From Chinchilla lanigera (Eukaryota > Chordata > Mammalia > Rodentia > Chinchillidae), in contig NW_004955416.1 of NCBI RefSeq assembly GCF_000276665.1, forward strand, positions 4,541,580-4,605,579: 64,000 nt of DNA, in the 5' to 3' direction. Below are positions 1 through 12,369 of the stretch, piece after piece; within the stretch, counting starts at the first letter, position 1, and each line of letters starts with the position of its first letter. A program made the translations under genes and the position numbers. The notes beneath the pieces were generated by a model that saw nothing but the letters and a program-made list of their open reading frames with translations, was not told where the DNA came from and did not search any database.

Positions 1-2351
1 GCATTCTTTCACTAGTGTAATACCTGAAAGAGTTAATTTAAACTCGGAGGTATGATAGACATTGTGAAATGATAGGAAAACCCTCAAGTGTAAAGGGCAA
101 CTGGGATGTGGGAAAAGAGAAGGGAAAGAAGGAGAAATTTTGTATGTATGTATATACAGGATAGTTAACATAGTTGTTCTGTCTTCTATTTCTTTGCTGA
201 AAGAAATTGTCAATGCATCCTTGATTGATCAATATTGCATGTCTCTATCTGTTTTCATGAGAAACCACTTTGAAGATATCCATATGTAATACTGCAAGCA
301 TTGTTAATTTCGTACCACTTTGTAACTCTGTATTGTCTGTACTGTTCTTTTGCTATTTGGCAAAGGTTGCCTGTCTGTTAATGTTTTCCTCCTTTTATTT
401 TTAAAATTAAAAAAAAAATAAAATTTTCTGCTTTTTCTTTTAACGAAGCAGAGAAACTGATGTTCTTTCACTCAGTGAAAGTGGAAGTCCAATCATTTGA
501 GCAAAAACTAAATTTTTCTAATTATATTAAATATAAAAAGAAATTCATATTTTTATTGTACCCTGAACTCGGTTTCTTAGGATCATGGTTGATTGTTCAG
601 CAACTCAAAGAGAAAGAGTGTTTTTGGAGGTAAAACAAAGGAAAACAATATAAAGCACTGCTCAGATTTATCTAAATTAGTCCAATAGAAAGAGAGAATC
701 TGGAAGACATTTTGAAATAGTTATAATCTGAGGCAAGAAATGACATTTGCTAGGAAAATTTTGGTTTGTTTAATTGCTTGCTTCTGTTCATAATCACAAA
801 CTCTTGGGATAAAATTTTATTTTTTCTCAAATGTTTCCATTTATTTCCCGTTTATCACTTTATTGTTGTCTATAATACTCATCTGTTATCATTTTGCCCC
901 ACGTGGCTCAAGAGTGCAATTGCAGCTCTGCTAATACAGAAATTCCTGGAAATTTCTAGAGAAGCAGCTTGCAGAGTTTTGTGAAACCAGGTGGACTACC
1001 TGAGAATCCACCTCCCTTTTAAGTCATGTAAACATATTTGTATTGGATGGCTGCTTATTATAGTTCTTCAAATCGATTTGTAAGTCCTCTTAGACTATGC
1101 AAAAAGTCATGTAAGGGCTTTTACAGGAAACATCACGGAAGAACGTTTAGAACAACTGGTTATAAGATGCTATCAACTCAAGATATTCAGATGAAAAACC
1201 CAGAGTTTAATTTTCCCCAGAATTTTAATATTGTAGTTAGGTTACAAAAGTAATAAAATAATTAAACCATTTTCTGAATATGCAGCCTAACAGTGTTCCC
1301 CTCAAAGTTGTGCTCATTAAAGCCACATGTTGCTCATTGGAGTGTTATAATTTAGCAATTTTCACATAATTTGGGACACTAGGATTAGAGTGTTACAATT
1401 TAGCAGTTTTCACATAGTTTGGGACGCTAGGATGTACGTACACTCACTGAGCTGTATAGTTACAGTGTCACAAAAACTGCTGCCCTCATGGTGCTTTTGT
1501 TTAAGGATGGAAGACCCACAGTCAGTCCGGAATTAAAGCGCATGGCGCTTGAAGTGGTGACAGCATACAAAGAAAACAAAGCGGTTCTCTCCAATCACTG
1601 CCTACACTAACTGCTTTTCTTCCATGACTCAGTACAGAATGCAGATTTCTTTCTTATTTTTGATAAATTTGACAGATTTTACCAGACATTATTTTTAGAA
1701 ATGAATGTGAAATACCATTTTTCAAGTACAAGCTCCTTGTATAGCATCAAAGAGCACAGTGTGCAATCTACGAAGCATATTTTTGCAACTGGTGGGAAGA
1801 CAGATCAAGTTAATCACTGTGCAGTTCCTTTGCTAAGCTTCTGCTTTTAGACACTGGGGGCAAAGTGGCTTGGGAGATGACTTGGGGAAGCAGGTTTGGC
1901 TAGAAATTTTGCCCACTTAAACCAAGTGTTCTTCCAGGACAAATAGAAAAGAGAAGATACTTTTTTTTTTTTTTACTTAGCAATAGTATTCTGAAGTCAT
2001 TGAGTGATATGAACTTCAATTTCCACCTTCTTTCTAGTCTTCACTAATGATGTCACTCAAAATGAAAATATTTTGGGGTACAGCTTTGATTTGCTTATTC
2101 CATGTAGACCCAATGTGAACTGGTGCAATAATCTGTAACAAAATTTCCACAATATACATAAGTCATCAGATTAAAAAAAATCAGTGTTTATCCAAACAGA
2201 TGCTTCTCTTTTTAGCCTGTCTGACAAGGTAAAACAAAATGAAACTAGGTAAGTTACATATGTTGTGTATTTGAAATGCACAAAGATTGCAAGGTGTACT
2301 ACAATTACTCCTTCCATTTCTAAATTAAAAGAATAGATTGATTAACCTTAT
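1..2351. other. AT-rich unique DNA, no gene seen
   Basis: I see no gene or recognisable transposon here. The stretch is AT-rich with short A and T runs, for example near 405-425 and 1960-1975. Short open frames exist on both strands but none has a recognisable domain. One short tandem duplication at 1340-1433 is listed separately. Confidence 0.5.
1340..1433. repeat. 48-bp tandem duplication, two copies
   Basis: A unit starting GAGTGTTA occurs at 1340-1387 and again at 1388-1433. Over the 46 aligned bases I count four differences, all transitions (for example ATAATT against ACAATT, and GGGACACT against GGGACGCT). It is a local duplication in otherwise unique DNA, and the family is not recognised. 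Confidence 0.85.
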
Positions 2352-2365
2352 GAAAATGCTAATTT

Positions 2366-2468
2366 GGGGGCTGGAAATTTAGCTCAGCGGCACAGCGCCT
2401 GCCTGGCAAGTGCAAAGTCATGAGTTCAGTTCCCAGTACCGGAAAAAAAAAAAAAACCAAAAAGAAAA
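2366..2468 (+). mobile_element. ID-type SINE (tRNA-derived)
   Basis: This is a short tRNA-like retroposon. It shows an A box (TTAGCTCAGCGG) and a B box (GAGTTCAGTTCCC), followed by an A-rich tail. It is flanked by a 14-bp target duplication with one mismatch: GAAAATGCTAATTT at 2352-2365 and GAAAATGCCAATTT at 2469-2482. The A/B-box pattern is that of rodent ID elements, mobilised by L1 machinery. Confidence 0.9.
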
Positions 2469-2639
2469 GAAAATGCCAATTTTAGTTTCTACCATTCTGC
2501 TATTTCATATCCTTTTCTCATTTGGTGAAGTGACTAAGCAGAATTGATTATTCCTTGTACAATTTGTGCTTTTCTTGTGTTTTCTGTGTAGTTTGAGTTC
2601 TTCATTATAGTTGAATTATAACTAAATCCTTTGGATTGA

Positions 2640-4215
2640 AACATCCCTTTCTTTTTTAAAATTTAATTAAGTTTACTGGTATAGTGTAGGTACTTACAAT
2701 GATCACATTCATCACAGGAAATTTGCGTCTGTACATGATGTACCTTGATTTGTCTCTTTTTCCCTTTCATTCACCTCCCCTCCCTTCAACCCTTGTTCCC
2801 CTCCTTATTTACAAAGCTTTAGTTCCATTTTAGCCTTCTTTTCTCATTTTTTCTTTTCCCTTTTCTTTTCTCACTTTTTCTTTCCCCCTACCTATTTTTT
2901 CCTTTTGAACAATTTCTTCCCATTTCATAATATCTATTGTACCATTTGTTTATTATTTATACTTTTACTTTCTAACACCACAGAAACAATATGATATTTA
3001 CACATGCATGTCCAATTTATTTCACTTGAGTATAGTCTCAAGATCCATCCATTTAGAAATAAATGTCTCAAATTTATCCTTCTTTATGCCAAGAAGTACT
3101 CCATTAAATAAAAAGAAAAACACATCTTTTATATACATTCATTGGTTGATGGGTATTTGGGTTGTTTTCAAGATTTAGCTATTACAAACTGTGCTGCTAT
3201 AAGTGTGGGTGCACATACATCACTGTGGTATAATGCTTTTAATTCTTTTGGGAAGATATCAAAAAGCAGAATAGCTGGGTCCAGTGGAATCTCTAGTCCT
3301 AGTTTTTTGAGGAATCTCCACACTGATTTCCACAGTGGTTGCACCAGTCTATATCCCTACCAACAGTGGAGAATTGTTCTGTCTTAGTTACTTTTCTCTC
3401 ACTGTTGAGACAAAACACCTGACACCCAAAATTAAGGAAGGAAAGTTTTATTTTGCTTACAGTTGTGTCTATTTCAGTCCACATTTGGCTGGCTCCAAGG
3501 CAGAAGGGCACGTGGCAGGGGGCAACAGTTCATGGTGGTGGAAAATAGCAAAAATACAACAAGAGCAAAAAAAGAGGAGCAGCAGCAAGCAAGCCTCTTT
3601 CCCTCCCTTATATTGTATGCAAGTTACCCAGCCCATGGTGGGTGTAGCTTTCACACACATAATCTCAGAATTGGACTGTGAATCAATTATAAACTCTAGA
3701 AGCCTGCCCTGTGACTGCATGAGGCTTTGCAGAACATCCAGACACAAACCATAACATGATCCCTTTTCCCCACAGCCCTGCCAGCATTTGTTATGGCTAA
3801 TTCCTTAATGATAGCCATTCTTTCTGGGGTGAGATGGACTCTCAGTGTAGTTTTAATTTTCATCAAATGACCAGTGATGCTGTGCATTTTTCGTATATTT
3901 ATTTGCCATTTGTACTTCACCTGAGAAGTGCATATTCATCCCAGATGCCCATTACTGGATTGGGATTTCACTTTTTGAATTTAGGGGATTGCATTTTTTT
4001 CAGTTGTTTATATGTTCTAGATATTAATCCTTTGCCTGAGGAGCAAGTAGCTAAAATGTTTTCTCACTCTTGGGTTGTCTTTTTACTTTGTTGATGATTT
4101 CTTTTGCTGTACCAAAGCTTTTTAATAAGATGCAATCCCAGTTGTTGATTCTTTGAATTATTTCCTATGCAATCTGGGTTTTATTCATTAAGTCTTTGCC
4201 TCTTAAAACATGCCT
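2640..4215 (-). mobile_element. L1 LINE 3' part, minus strand, interrupted by an LTR
   Basis: The reverse strand reads as the 3' third of L1 ORF2 followed by a 3' UTR. Between about 3140 and 3380 the reverse strand encodes the ORF2 tail motif (PLDPAILLFDIFPKELKAL) with stops around it. The block at 3757-4200 carries the upstream ORF2 segment. The 3' UTR lies at about 2640-3000 and is pyrimidine-rich on the plus strand. It is 5'-truncated and decayed. A MaLR LTR (3380-3756) splits it, so the L1 is older than that LTR. Confidence 0.85.
3380..3756 (-). mobile_element. Solo LTR, ERVL-MaLR type, nested in L1
   Basis: Read on the minus strand this element starts TGTTATGGTTTG and ends AACTAAGACA, so it has the TG...CA ends of an LTR. 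Flanking 5-bp sequences TGTTC (3375-3379) and TGATC (3757-3761) match at four of five bases, as expected for an ERVL-class target duplication. Before the 3' end it has a polyadenylation-like stretch (AAAATAAAACTTTCC on the minus strand). The L1 reading continues on both sides, so no internal region remains and this is a solo LTR. Very similar copies lie at 17607-18016 and 62475-62852. Confidence 0.85.
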
Positions 4216-5918
4216 TTCAGCAATCTTTTCCATTTCATTCCAGCCACTGCACAAGTGAGACAGTGATCTAAAAATATCACTTTTGTCACAGTTTCTACTT
4301 AGGAAGGTGTTTGTGCTTAGAATTGCAAGCTTACATAAAATGCCTTCTAATATTCTTGTTCTACCTGCCCAAATTTTGTCACCATATCCTTGTGATCTGG
4401 CCTGTGGTTTGGTCTGGCCAGTCAGTTCTCTGTATTATAATTTTGAACCTCTCGGTTTTAGCTATGTGAACCTATGCAAAACGCTCTTGTGACTGGTATA
4501 TCCTGTCCTGTCTTCATCTAGCTAATAATGACCTCTGATGTCCTTCAGTGTTCTACTTGAGCCCAGTGCATTAACAACTGGACCCTCTGTAGCTGATGAG
4601 AAGAATGTTAGTTGAACCTGGAAAGAGAATCCACACAGCACCAGCCAAGAGACATTTCCTATGAAGGAATGGTTTTTCCAGTTCTTGCTGAAGAGAAAGT
4701 AGAAATTCCTGGGAGAACTCCATCTGTGCCATCTGCAATTTGTTATATGTAAGTATGCCTACGTTAATAGTCTGGAAATGAGTATATTCATTCCTATTCC
4801 AAAGTGTAGAGTCAGGTTCAGCCATTTTCAGATATTTCTTTTGTTTTCTTCATAAAGCTGTCAATTGAAGAACTCTTGTTGGTATTTTTATTGATATTTG
4901 GATTCTATAGATTTTGCTGGATTTTCACAACTGGGATTCATATGTGCAGTGGGTTGAGCAGTAACGCTAGTAGAGTGCTGTATTAAAAAGACTTATGTAC
5001 TAATGGGGATGCCAGACATTACCATTGAACACAACAGCGATGGCCTATAAGCAGCAAGCACTGATGGAAGGTGTGCTGTTTACCAAGAAAGTGACTTTGG
5101 TGTCTAAGAACTAGAGCTACTAGGAGAGGATCAGTAGCTCTCTTTCTCCCTTTTATGTGCATTTCCATTATATGTTTCATAAGCACTGCTTTAGATCTGT
5201 GGAAGACAACTCATAATATCATATTATTTCATTACAGTAATATTGTGGCAGAGCACATACATCACACTAATAAAATGAATACTAATAATGTGGAATTTGA
5301 CTTACAATTCATGACACAATGGAAGAGTTCAGGAACAATTCAAAATAATGACAATAACTTCTTTCTTCCTTTCCTATATGCTATTATTTTTGGTAAGTAG
5401 AATCCATATTCCTTCACAAACTAGAAATGCTAAACTCCTAATAGCATCCCCATGGTTTTGCTTTTTACTATGAGGCCTTCACTGATTTCATCATAGTTCA
5501 AGCATAACAACAAATCATCATTTGTCCTCAGGAGCACGAACTGTCTGTGGCTATTTCTGCATTCACAGCAGCCTCTCTCTTAAATAACTGTTCTAAGTTT
5601 GTCAATCTACCCACCAGCTTTTTGCCAGCCACAGGACTGCCATACATAAACACTCCCATGCTATATAATGACCAAAAAGCATTCAATTCTTTCCTAACAA
5701 AATATAAATTGCATCAATCTATCAATCTGTTACCCCAAACCCATGTCTTTTGCTTCTACAGAACACTTTAACTTCAGGCAATATTTCGGTGAAGACTATC
5801 TGGAATGCTGATAATCTACAACCTGTGAATGTTTTCTTTTTTTGCACTAAGTGGAATGATGTATACATCTATGTGTATCAATCAGGACTATTTTAGTTGC
5901 ATGTAATAGAAATCTCCC
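4216..5918. other. Unique AT-rich DNA, no gene seen
   Basis: No repeat family or gene is recognised here. The longest open frames are about 80 codons, with no domain. Decayed repeats too old to see by eye may be present. Confidence 0.45.
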
Positions 5919-6357
5919 ACTATGGTTTTAATCTGAAATTTTCCCCAAAAGCTCAGGTGCTGAAAGTCTGGTGCAGCACTTTGGGAAGTGACCAGACCCT
6001 GAGTCCCCGACTTTGCAGATGGACTACTCCATGGATGGATTTACAGCTTAAAGGGCTTTTGGGAGGCAGTGGAAACTTTAGGCAGTGTAGCCTCATTGGA
6101 GGTGCTGTGGTCATTGGGGATGTGTCTCTGGAGGGAACATTTTAGGTCCCCTCTCCCTCTGCTTCTAGGCAGCCATGAGGTGAGCAGCTTTGCTCTACCA
6201 TATGCTCTCTGCCATGATGTTCTGTCACACAAACCCAGAAACAATGGACCTCAGTGACCACGGACTGAAGCCTTTGAAACTGTGAGGGAAAATGAGTCTT
6301 TCTTCCTTCATATTGATTTTTTGGGGTATTTTGTCACAGCAGTGAAAAACTAACACA
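5919..6357 (+). mobile_element. LTR, ERVL-MaLR-like, plus strand
   Basis: The element begins TATGGTTTTAATCTGAAA, resembling MaLR-type LTR starts. It contains a block typical of rodent MaLR-like LTRs (CTGCTTCTAGGCAGCCATGA, about 6160-6179). It ends with GGGGTATTTTGTCACAGCAG followed by AACTAACACA. There is no internal region on either side, so it is probably solo. The exact 5' boundary and subfamily are uncertain. Confidence 0.7.
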
Positions 6358-6685
6358 CATCCAAATAACAATAACTGAAACTCAAGAATTTCTTCACCAC
6401 ATAAAAGAAGTCAAGGGATAGGTCAGAAACTCTGTGATGACCCTATTGCTGCTCATCATTCTAACACATGCTTTATGTGTCCAAGCCTACCTTGTGAACA
6501 CAGATGATTGGTTATGGTAGCATTTCAAGTAGCAAGAGAGGAGAAGGGAAAGGAATATAAGAGGTGGACGTCCCAGCTAAGTTTTCCTTCCACATGTGCC
6601 TATACATTATTTCCATTTGCTTCTTGGAGAGAGCATGGAAATGTATTTTTTTAGTTGTCTGCATTGCCAGTATCTCTTTTCCATT

Positions 6686-6773
6686 TATTTTTTATTTTTT
6701 GGAAGTGGGAATCAAACTCAGGACCTTGTGCTTGCAAGGCAGGCACTGTGCCACTGAGCTACATCCCAGCCCC
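6686..6773 (-). mobile_element. ID-type SINE, minus strand
   Basis: The reverse strand shows GGGGGCTGGGATGTAGCTCA followed by a GTTTGATTCCC-type B box and a T-rich (A-tail) end at low coordinates. Possible target duplication remnants are AGTATCTCTT upstream and AATATCTGTT downstream, but the match is imperfect. This looks older than the other ID copies in the window. Confidence 0.8.
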
Positions 6774-8040
6774 CAATATCTGTTATAAGAAATAAGAAGA
6801 ACTGATATAAAATAAGAAAATAATAATAACACTTTTACCTTTTGAGGTTCCCTCTGGTTGGGCCCCTTACTACATGTTCTAATGGAGTTTTGGAGTCAGC
6901 AAATTTTGCTTTGACTCCTGGACCTGCTCCATGCAAGGCATGCCACCTTTGGTATGCCACTATCTTTGAGTGCCTTATAATTAAGATGGATATTTTAATA
7001 ATTTCACAAGATTATGGTGAAAGGTTTGTATGACTTGTTATGCATATGCTTTATAAATAGTTCATTTTACAGTAGTTATAATAATAGATCACTTTACAGT
7101 TACTGGCTAGATGCATGAGTTTAGAAGTACTTGTATTAACTAACAAGACTATGAAAGAAAAATAACCAAAACTGTTCTGCAGTTCTGTGGTCTTTAAAGT
7201 TTTCATGCTTGTTCCACAGAATGCAGGAAGGAAATGCTAATACATTTCTCTATATGAAATTTTTTTAAAATGTCTTTTATAAAGCAGAATGGACAGCAAT
7301 CAGAATAACTGGATTTCACAGAAAAGATACTCATTTTGCAGAGTAAAATTGAAGGATTTAAACAGAAACTTGCTTTCCTCTTTAACCTATTTTAGATTAG
7401 GCTTAATGACTAGGCAGATTTCATGTGTATCTTATAGGACAGATTGCTGATTATCTACTAAACATTCATCTCTACTCATTTTCTCTAAAAACCTTGATTT
7501 TATTCCAACATTCCCCTTTCAATTAATCTGAACATGATACTTATTACAATAATAAGGAATAAGGAAATGTATTAAATATTTCTTATGAATTGACTATATT
7601 TATTAAACATTTTCTCAACCTCTTTTTCTCTAAATAAGATACATGTTTTATTAAAGGATCTTTCTAGAATAATTAGTATACAAGAATGATAAGTTCCTAG
7701 ATAATAGCTTATTTTAGCAAGTGGGAATATTGAAAACTAATATCTGTGCATTAACTAATTTAACTTAATTTGTAGGACTGTGAAGTTCAAAAGAAATATA
7801 CATTTTTGAAATGGAAAATGTAATTTTTTTGAAAATTTTCATTTAGTACCTCCCTTCTGAGTTTGTCAAATAGGTACCCATGTTTGTATTGACTTAAGTG
7901 ATTTGCTATATTTCTTTCCTAAATTGCCTCCTGTCACAGACAAAATGCTAATAATACCTTTAACATATACAGCATATAGAAATCAATAATGTAAAGACCA
8001 AGGATTTATATAGATGTAAAAGAATAACGAATGTAGGCAG
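6774..8040. other. Unique AT-rich DNA, no gene seen
   Basis: No gene or clear repeat is recognised. It is strongly AT-rich with many short A/T runs. Confidence 0.45.
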
Positions 8041-8530
8041 AAATTCTCCAGTGGGGCTGAAAAGTGTTCAGAAAGGAGGGGGATGTCAATTGTATATCAA
8101 ATTCTGCTGAGAAATCAAGAAGGATGAGATCCAGCCATCAGAATTAGAAACAGGGAGGTCGCTGCTCTGTTGGATGAGAGCAGTTTGGGTGGAGTGGTGG
8201 GACAGAGGCCAGCCTGAGGCAGACAAGGACCAAGTAGAAGCTGGAGAGATACAAAGTGGGCAGATAGATACACAACGATTTTGAAAGCCCTATGAAAGTG
8301 ACAGAGCAGAGAATGATGAACACTGGAAAGATGCTGATTTTTGGGAGGGGACTTGTTGGGGATACAGTAGAGATAGAGAGACCTTAGTCAATTCCTCAAG
8401 TTTCTAAGAAGGTGGAGGAAAATAGAATAAGGGGCAGAGGTTGTGTGCTTCACATTGCAGAAGATGGACACTTCATATATTCATAGTAGCAGTGCAGAAA
8501 GAATGGGTGCTGGCCCATTCACGTTTTTAT
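8041..8530. repeat. Purine-rich segment, probable ancient mammalian repeat
   Basis: G-rich text about GGATGAGAGCAGTTTGGGTG (8172-8191) and TGGGTGGAGTGGTGGGACAG (8186-8205) resembles widely dispersed old mammalian repeats with 'gagcagtttcagtggagtgg' wording. The family cannot be assigned by eye. There is no coding signal. Confidence 0.3.
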
Positions 8531-8539
8531 GCTTGGCAA

Positions 8540-9490
8540 TGGGAAGTTGAAACACTTTCCAAATGATCTGGTGAAAAAAATCCAGCTTGGAGACTGTAAA
8601 AAGAATAGGAGAGAAGAAATGACTGAAGACTTTCAAAGTATTTGTTTTCAGAAAACCAAAGAAACATATTTAAAATTATTTAAAACATATTTAAAAGAAA
8701 CATATTTAAAATAAAAACATATTAAAATAAAATAAAAGAAATGACTGAAGACTTTCAAAATATTTGTTTTCAGAAAACCAAAGAAACGTTTTTAAAGTTA
8801 TCATAAAAAGTAAGATAGCTGATCTGAAAATGAAAGTGAAAAGAGATGAAAGACTTAAGAAAAACAAAATATTAATAGAAAAATTTAAGTTCATTATGGA
8901 GTTAATGAGGAGCGAAATACAGTCAGCATTGTAGAAACTCCATTCAATAATGGGAAGGAAACAAACTATGAATTCCTAGATGCTGTCTCAAAATGTAGAG
9001 GGAAAGAACAAAGAGACAAAGATTATATAGAAGAAAATATCGCATATAGGAGGTAGGGAATGGGAATCCATTGTTCAGATGTTCCTGAAGAACAATTATC
9101 AGAATAGCAACATAATCAAAGGTATAACTTAAGAAATATTTGTGATAATATATTTAATTATATATTTTACATATTCCTGTATAATAATTCACATGGTTCA
9201 AAAATAATCAATGTAAAAAGACTCATATATAAATATATTTTTTGGAAAATATCTGAATGGGAAGCACAAATTGATGAAAAAAATATTGCAAGTATTCTGG
9301 TACAGGAAAAAAATTTTGTGCCAAAGAATACAAGTTTGTCTAGTTTGAGACTTCTATTTTGAAAAGTAAAACCATAGTTTGAGTAGAAAATGTTGTACCT
9401 CAAAAATGTTACTCAGCCTAGTTTTCTTCTAATGTCTTGTGGTAAGTAAAAGATATTCTGAAATACACAAGAGCTAAGTAAAAGCAGTGT
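8540..9490 (+). repeat. A-rich LINE-like relic (L1M/HAL1-like), first part
   Basis: The strand is rich in AAA and GAAA words, with text typical of old L1 or HAL1 sense strands. No intact frame remains. A 52-bp direct repeat (8614-8665 and 8736-8787) lies at its start. The family call rests on composition and loose wording only. Confidence 0.35.
8614..8787. repeat. 52-bp direct repeat spaced by an AT-rich stretch
   Basis: The segment starting AAGAAATGACTGAAGAC occurs at 8614-8665 and at 8736-8787 with one mismatch (CAAAGTATT against CAAAATATT). Between them are several copies of AAACATATTTAAAA. The offset is 122 bp. It is best read as a 122-bp tandem duplication whose second spacer has been lost or diverged, and it looks recent. 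Confidence 0.85.
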
Positions 9491-9842
9491 TTGGTAGAGC
9501 TTGACTATATCCTTCAAAATTCATGTGTTGGAAACATAATTCTAAATAGTGTTGGGAGGTAGGCGGGAGCATTCAGTCAAGGGAGTTGAGAACTTTTGGA
9601 TTAATGCTGCTATATAAAGGACGTGTGAAAGTGTACGCTTTCTCTCTCCTGCTCCTCTGCAATATGATGATAAAGAATTTGTCACCAAAAAACATAGCAT
9701 TCAAGGTATTATCTAGGAACACAGTGACTGGGCCAAACCCGCTGGCCTCTTGATCATGGGTTTCTTATCTTCCAAATCTACATGGAAATAATTTTCTGCT
9801 CTTAATAAATTACCCAGTCTAAGATAGCATAAAATGGACCAA
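9491..9842 (+). mobile_element. LTR, MaLR (MLT1/MST-like), plus strand
   Basis: Near the start it reads CAAAATTCATGTGTTGGAAA, then GTGTTGGGAGGTAGG. Near the end it reads AATAAATTACCCAGTCTAAG followed by AAATGGACC. These are the landmark words of MLT1/MST LTRs. It is more diverged than the LTRs at 3380 and 62475. The terminal CA is lost and no target duplication is seen. Confidence 0.7.
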
Positions 9843-10990
9843 GAAAGTCCCCTTATTCTTTTCCTGAAGAGCTACTTGAAGACATACCTTAACCAATAGA
9901 AAAATGAACCTCAAGTAAGCGCTTAAGAATGAGATTCTTAAAAAGTAAGTACAATTTGTTTGGCAAACTTGAATGTCGATACCAAGAAGTATTTGTGAAA
10001 GCATGAAGTATACTTGTAAAAGTAATTTGATGAAAATGACCATTGCTGTATATCTCTGATGGTATTACCAAATATTAGGAAGTGTGGAAAGCTCAGGACA
10101 AGTGACCTGTCCTGTTTCTAATGCTTCTGGGATAGAAAGATTAAAAACTGAAACTAGATTATTATTTTAAATTTTGATTTATAGAAAATTAAACTTTCTT
10201 CATATATATCTTATTAGAGTAAAATTACAGCAAATCCAAAAACTTGACCAATGACAAGAACAGAAAAATAATTGTAATGTAGCCTTAGAAAATCCAAAGG
10301 ATAAAAGAAAATTATGGCAGGACTAACTACAAAAATAGTTTATGAAATATCTGTAAACAGGTGAAATATCTTAGTATGATAAATATCCACAGATCATATC
10401 TGAAGAAATAAAGCCTAGAAAAGTTCATACACAAATGAAAAAGCAGCAACAGAAAATTCTAAAGAAAAATGTGGCATGAAAACCAGGAGATATTTTAGCT
10501 CTGAAGAATGACTCAAGTTTTCAGGTTGAAAATATTTACTGAGTGTGATGAAGGCAAACGACTAAGAGCTAAAGTAATGAGATATCAAACCTGCTTTTAT
10601 AGAGAAAAGGCAATTACTTACAAAGGAACAAGAATTAAATATCAGAATTTTCATCAGGAACTCTGAACTGCAGAAGCGAATTTAATATTCCCTACCCAGA
10701 TGAATATTAATCAAGGATAAGATAAGGATTCAGAAAATTTGCATCAATACAAGAAAGAAGATGAGAACTGTAAGGGAAAGATGAAGTAACACAGGAAACC
10801 CGGAGGAAAACAAATTCAAATTCAGGAAAACAAGAAATTGAAATGAAAATAAGACAATGTACAGATTAGACCCTAGTAGGAGAAGAATATAGTTAAAAGC
10901 TAAGCAGAGGAGAATTTCCAAAAAGCCAACAAGAACAACAAAAATGGTTCAGGGAAACCCAACAGAATTTTGAAAACATCTCTTGGGTTT
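9843..10990 (+). repeat. A-rich LINE-like relic (L1M/HAL1-like), second part
   Basis: This A-rich strand resembles the 3' region of old L1/HAL1 sense strands, for example CTCTGAACTGCAGAAGCG then CCCTACCCAGATGAATATT (about 10662-10710). All frames are broken. It probably continues the 8540-9490 relic, with the MaLR LTR inserted between the two parts. Confidence 0.4.
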
Positions 10991-12165
10991 TCCATTTAGA
11001 AAATTGATTCTTATTTTATATCTTGGTGACATGAGAAGATACACCAGAGGAGAACAAGGGCATAAACTCTAAAATGCATCTTATATCTAAATCTACCAAT
11101 TTACTTACTAATCTCTATGATTCCTTCTAACACTGAAGAAGGGGTGAAAATGGAATTTTCTTATCATGAGTGAGCTTGTTTGCTCTCTCAATTAATGTAA
11201 GTAATGAAACAGTAGACAAAACAATATCTGTACATTCTGATTCCTTAAAACTTCAGTTTTAGATGCCTTGAAGTTATATTCCTTGAATGTAGCAACGCAC
11301 TTAGTAAATACCTATTCCTAATAAAAAATGTTTGGTTTTAACTTTATAAGTGGCAACTTTTCTACTTAACTAAACCAACTAGAGGCACAGAAGGTCCCAT
11401 GGACAGCAACAGGACTCATTAAAACTTTGAGATTATTGATCTTGCACCTTTTGATTCATAGTTGCAATGCTTGTAGCAAATATTTCTGAAAGCAATACTT
11501 ATAAGTATGTATCTTGTAACATATATTAGCTGCAAACAGATAGAAAACTTCCAAATAGAGAAAGAACTACTTACAGTACTTAACTTTGAGAAAGAAAAAC
11601 ACCTAACAACTTAAATATATGCTTACATGTTAATGAATGTGGACCCACCTACATGCCTACAAAACCAGTGCTGTATCATATCTCATTGGGCCCTTCCTAA
11701 GAATAAGAGAATTTGCAAATCAGATGGAAAGAATCTTTAGCTTAATTCTCTTACTTTTCAGCAGCAAACCGAGTGCCATGTTTTTTATACTAACTTTTCT
11801 TTCTGATTTGCTAGGATATACATCTTCTCTGAAACAAGTATAGTTTTTAAATAATTTTAACTCCACAGCACTGATCATTTGAAAGTTTTGTACGGCTGTA
11901 ATGGAAATGATTCCAGTAGGAAGTATGGAGTAGACAAAGTCAAGCATATGATAAGTATGATGTCTAACTATCCTCTCCCCCTTTAAGACTTTGTTGTATC
12001 TTGCAACTCACATAAATTAGTTTATACAAAAGAAGCTGATTGTGTGGTACCAAGTCTCCTGTGATGTTGGCTAGGTTCATAGAGTAGGTCTATCAGTAAG
12101 TCTTCCTATTTCTGTCCTCTACTCTTCACTCTTCTGTTGTCTTCCACTAGAACAGTTCATATTAC
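10991..12165. other. Unique DNA, no gene seen
   Basis: No gene or clear repeat is recognised. It is AT-rich with short open frames only. Confidence 0.45.
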
Positions 12166-12167
12166 AC

Positions 12168-12169
<2 letters not shown>

Positions 12170-12201
<32 letters not shown>

Positions 12202-12230
12202 ATACACACACACACACACACACACACACA
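12170..12230. repeat. (CA)n microsatellite
   Basis: A CA dinucleotide tract of about 60 bp, interrupted once by TCAT near 12200. Confidence 0.97.
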
Positions 12231-12369
12231 GAGAAATCAAAAGTAGTACAACTCTAATGCTCCTCTAGCCATCCCAGTTGGGTCAAATTTTAACTTCATT
12301 AAATTTCTGTCATATGGTGGTGCTGACATTCATCAGGCTGGGAGAGCTTCACTCATCAGGTATTCTCTA

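Noticed and set aside
2366..2440. Possible tRNA gene (A and B boxes)
   Set aside because: The A tail and target duplications show it is an ID SINE. There is no cloverleaf acceptor pairing that I can defend.
3335..3754. 139-codon plus-strand frame
   Set aside because: It is the antisense of the MaLR LTR at 3380-3756 plus L1 flank.
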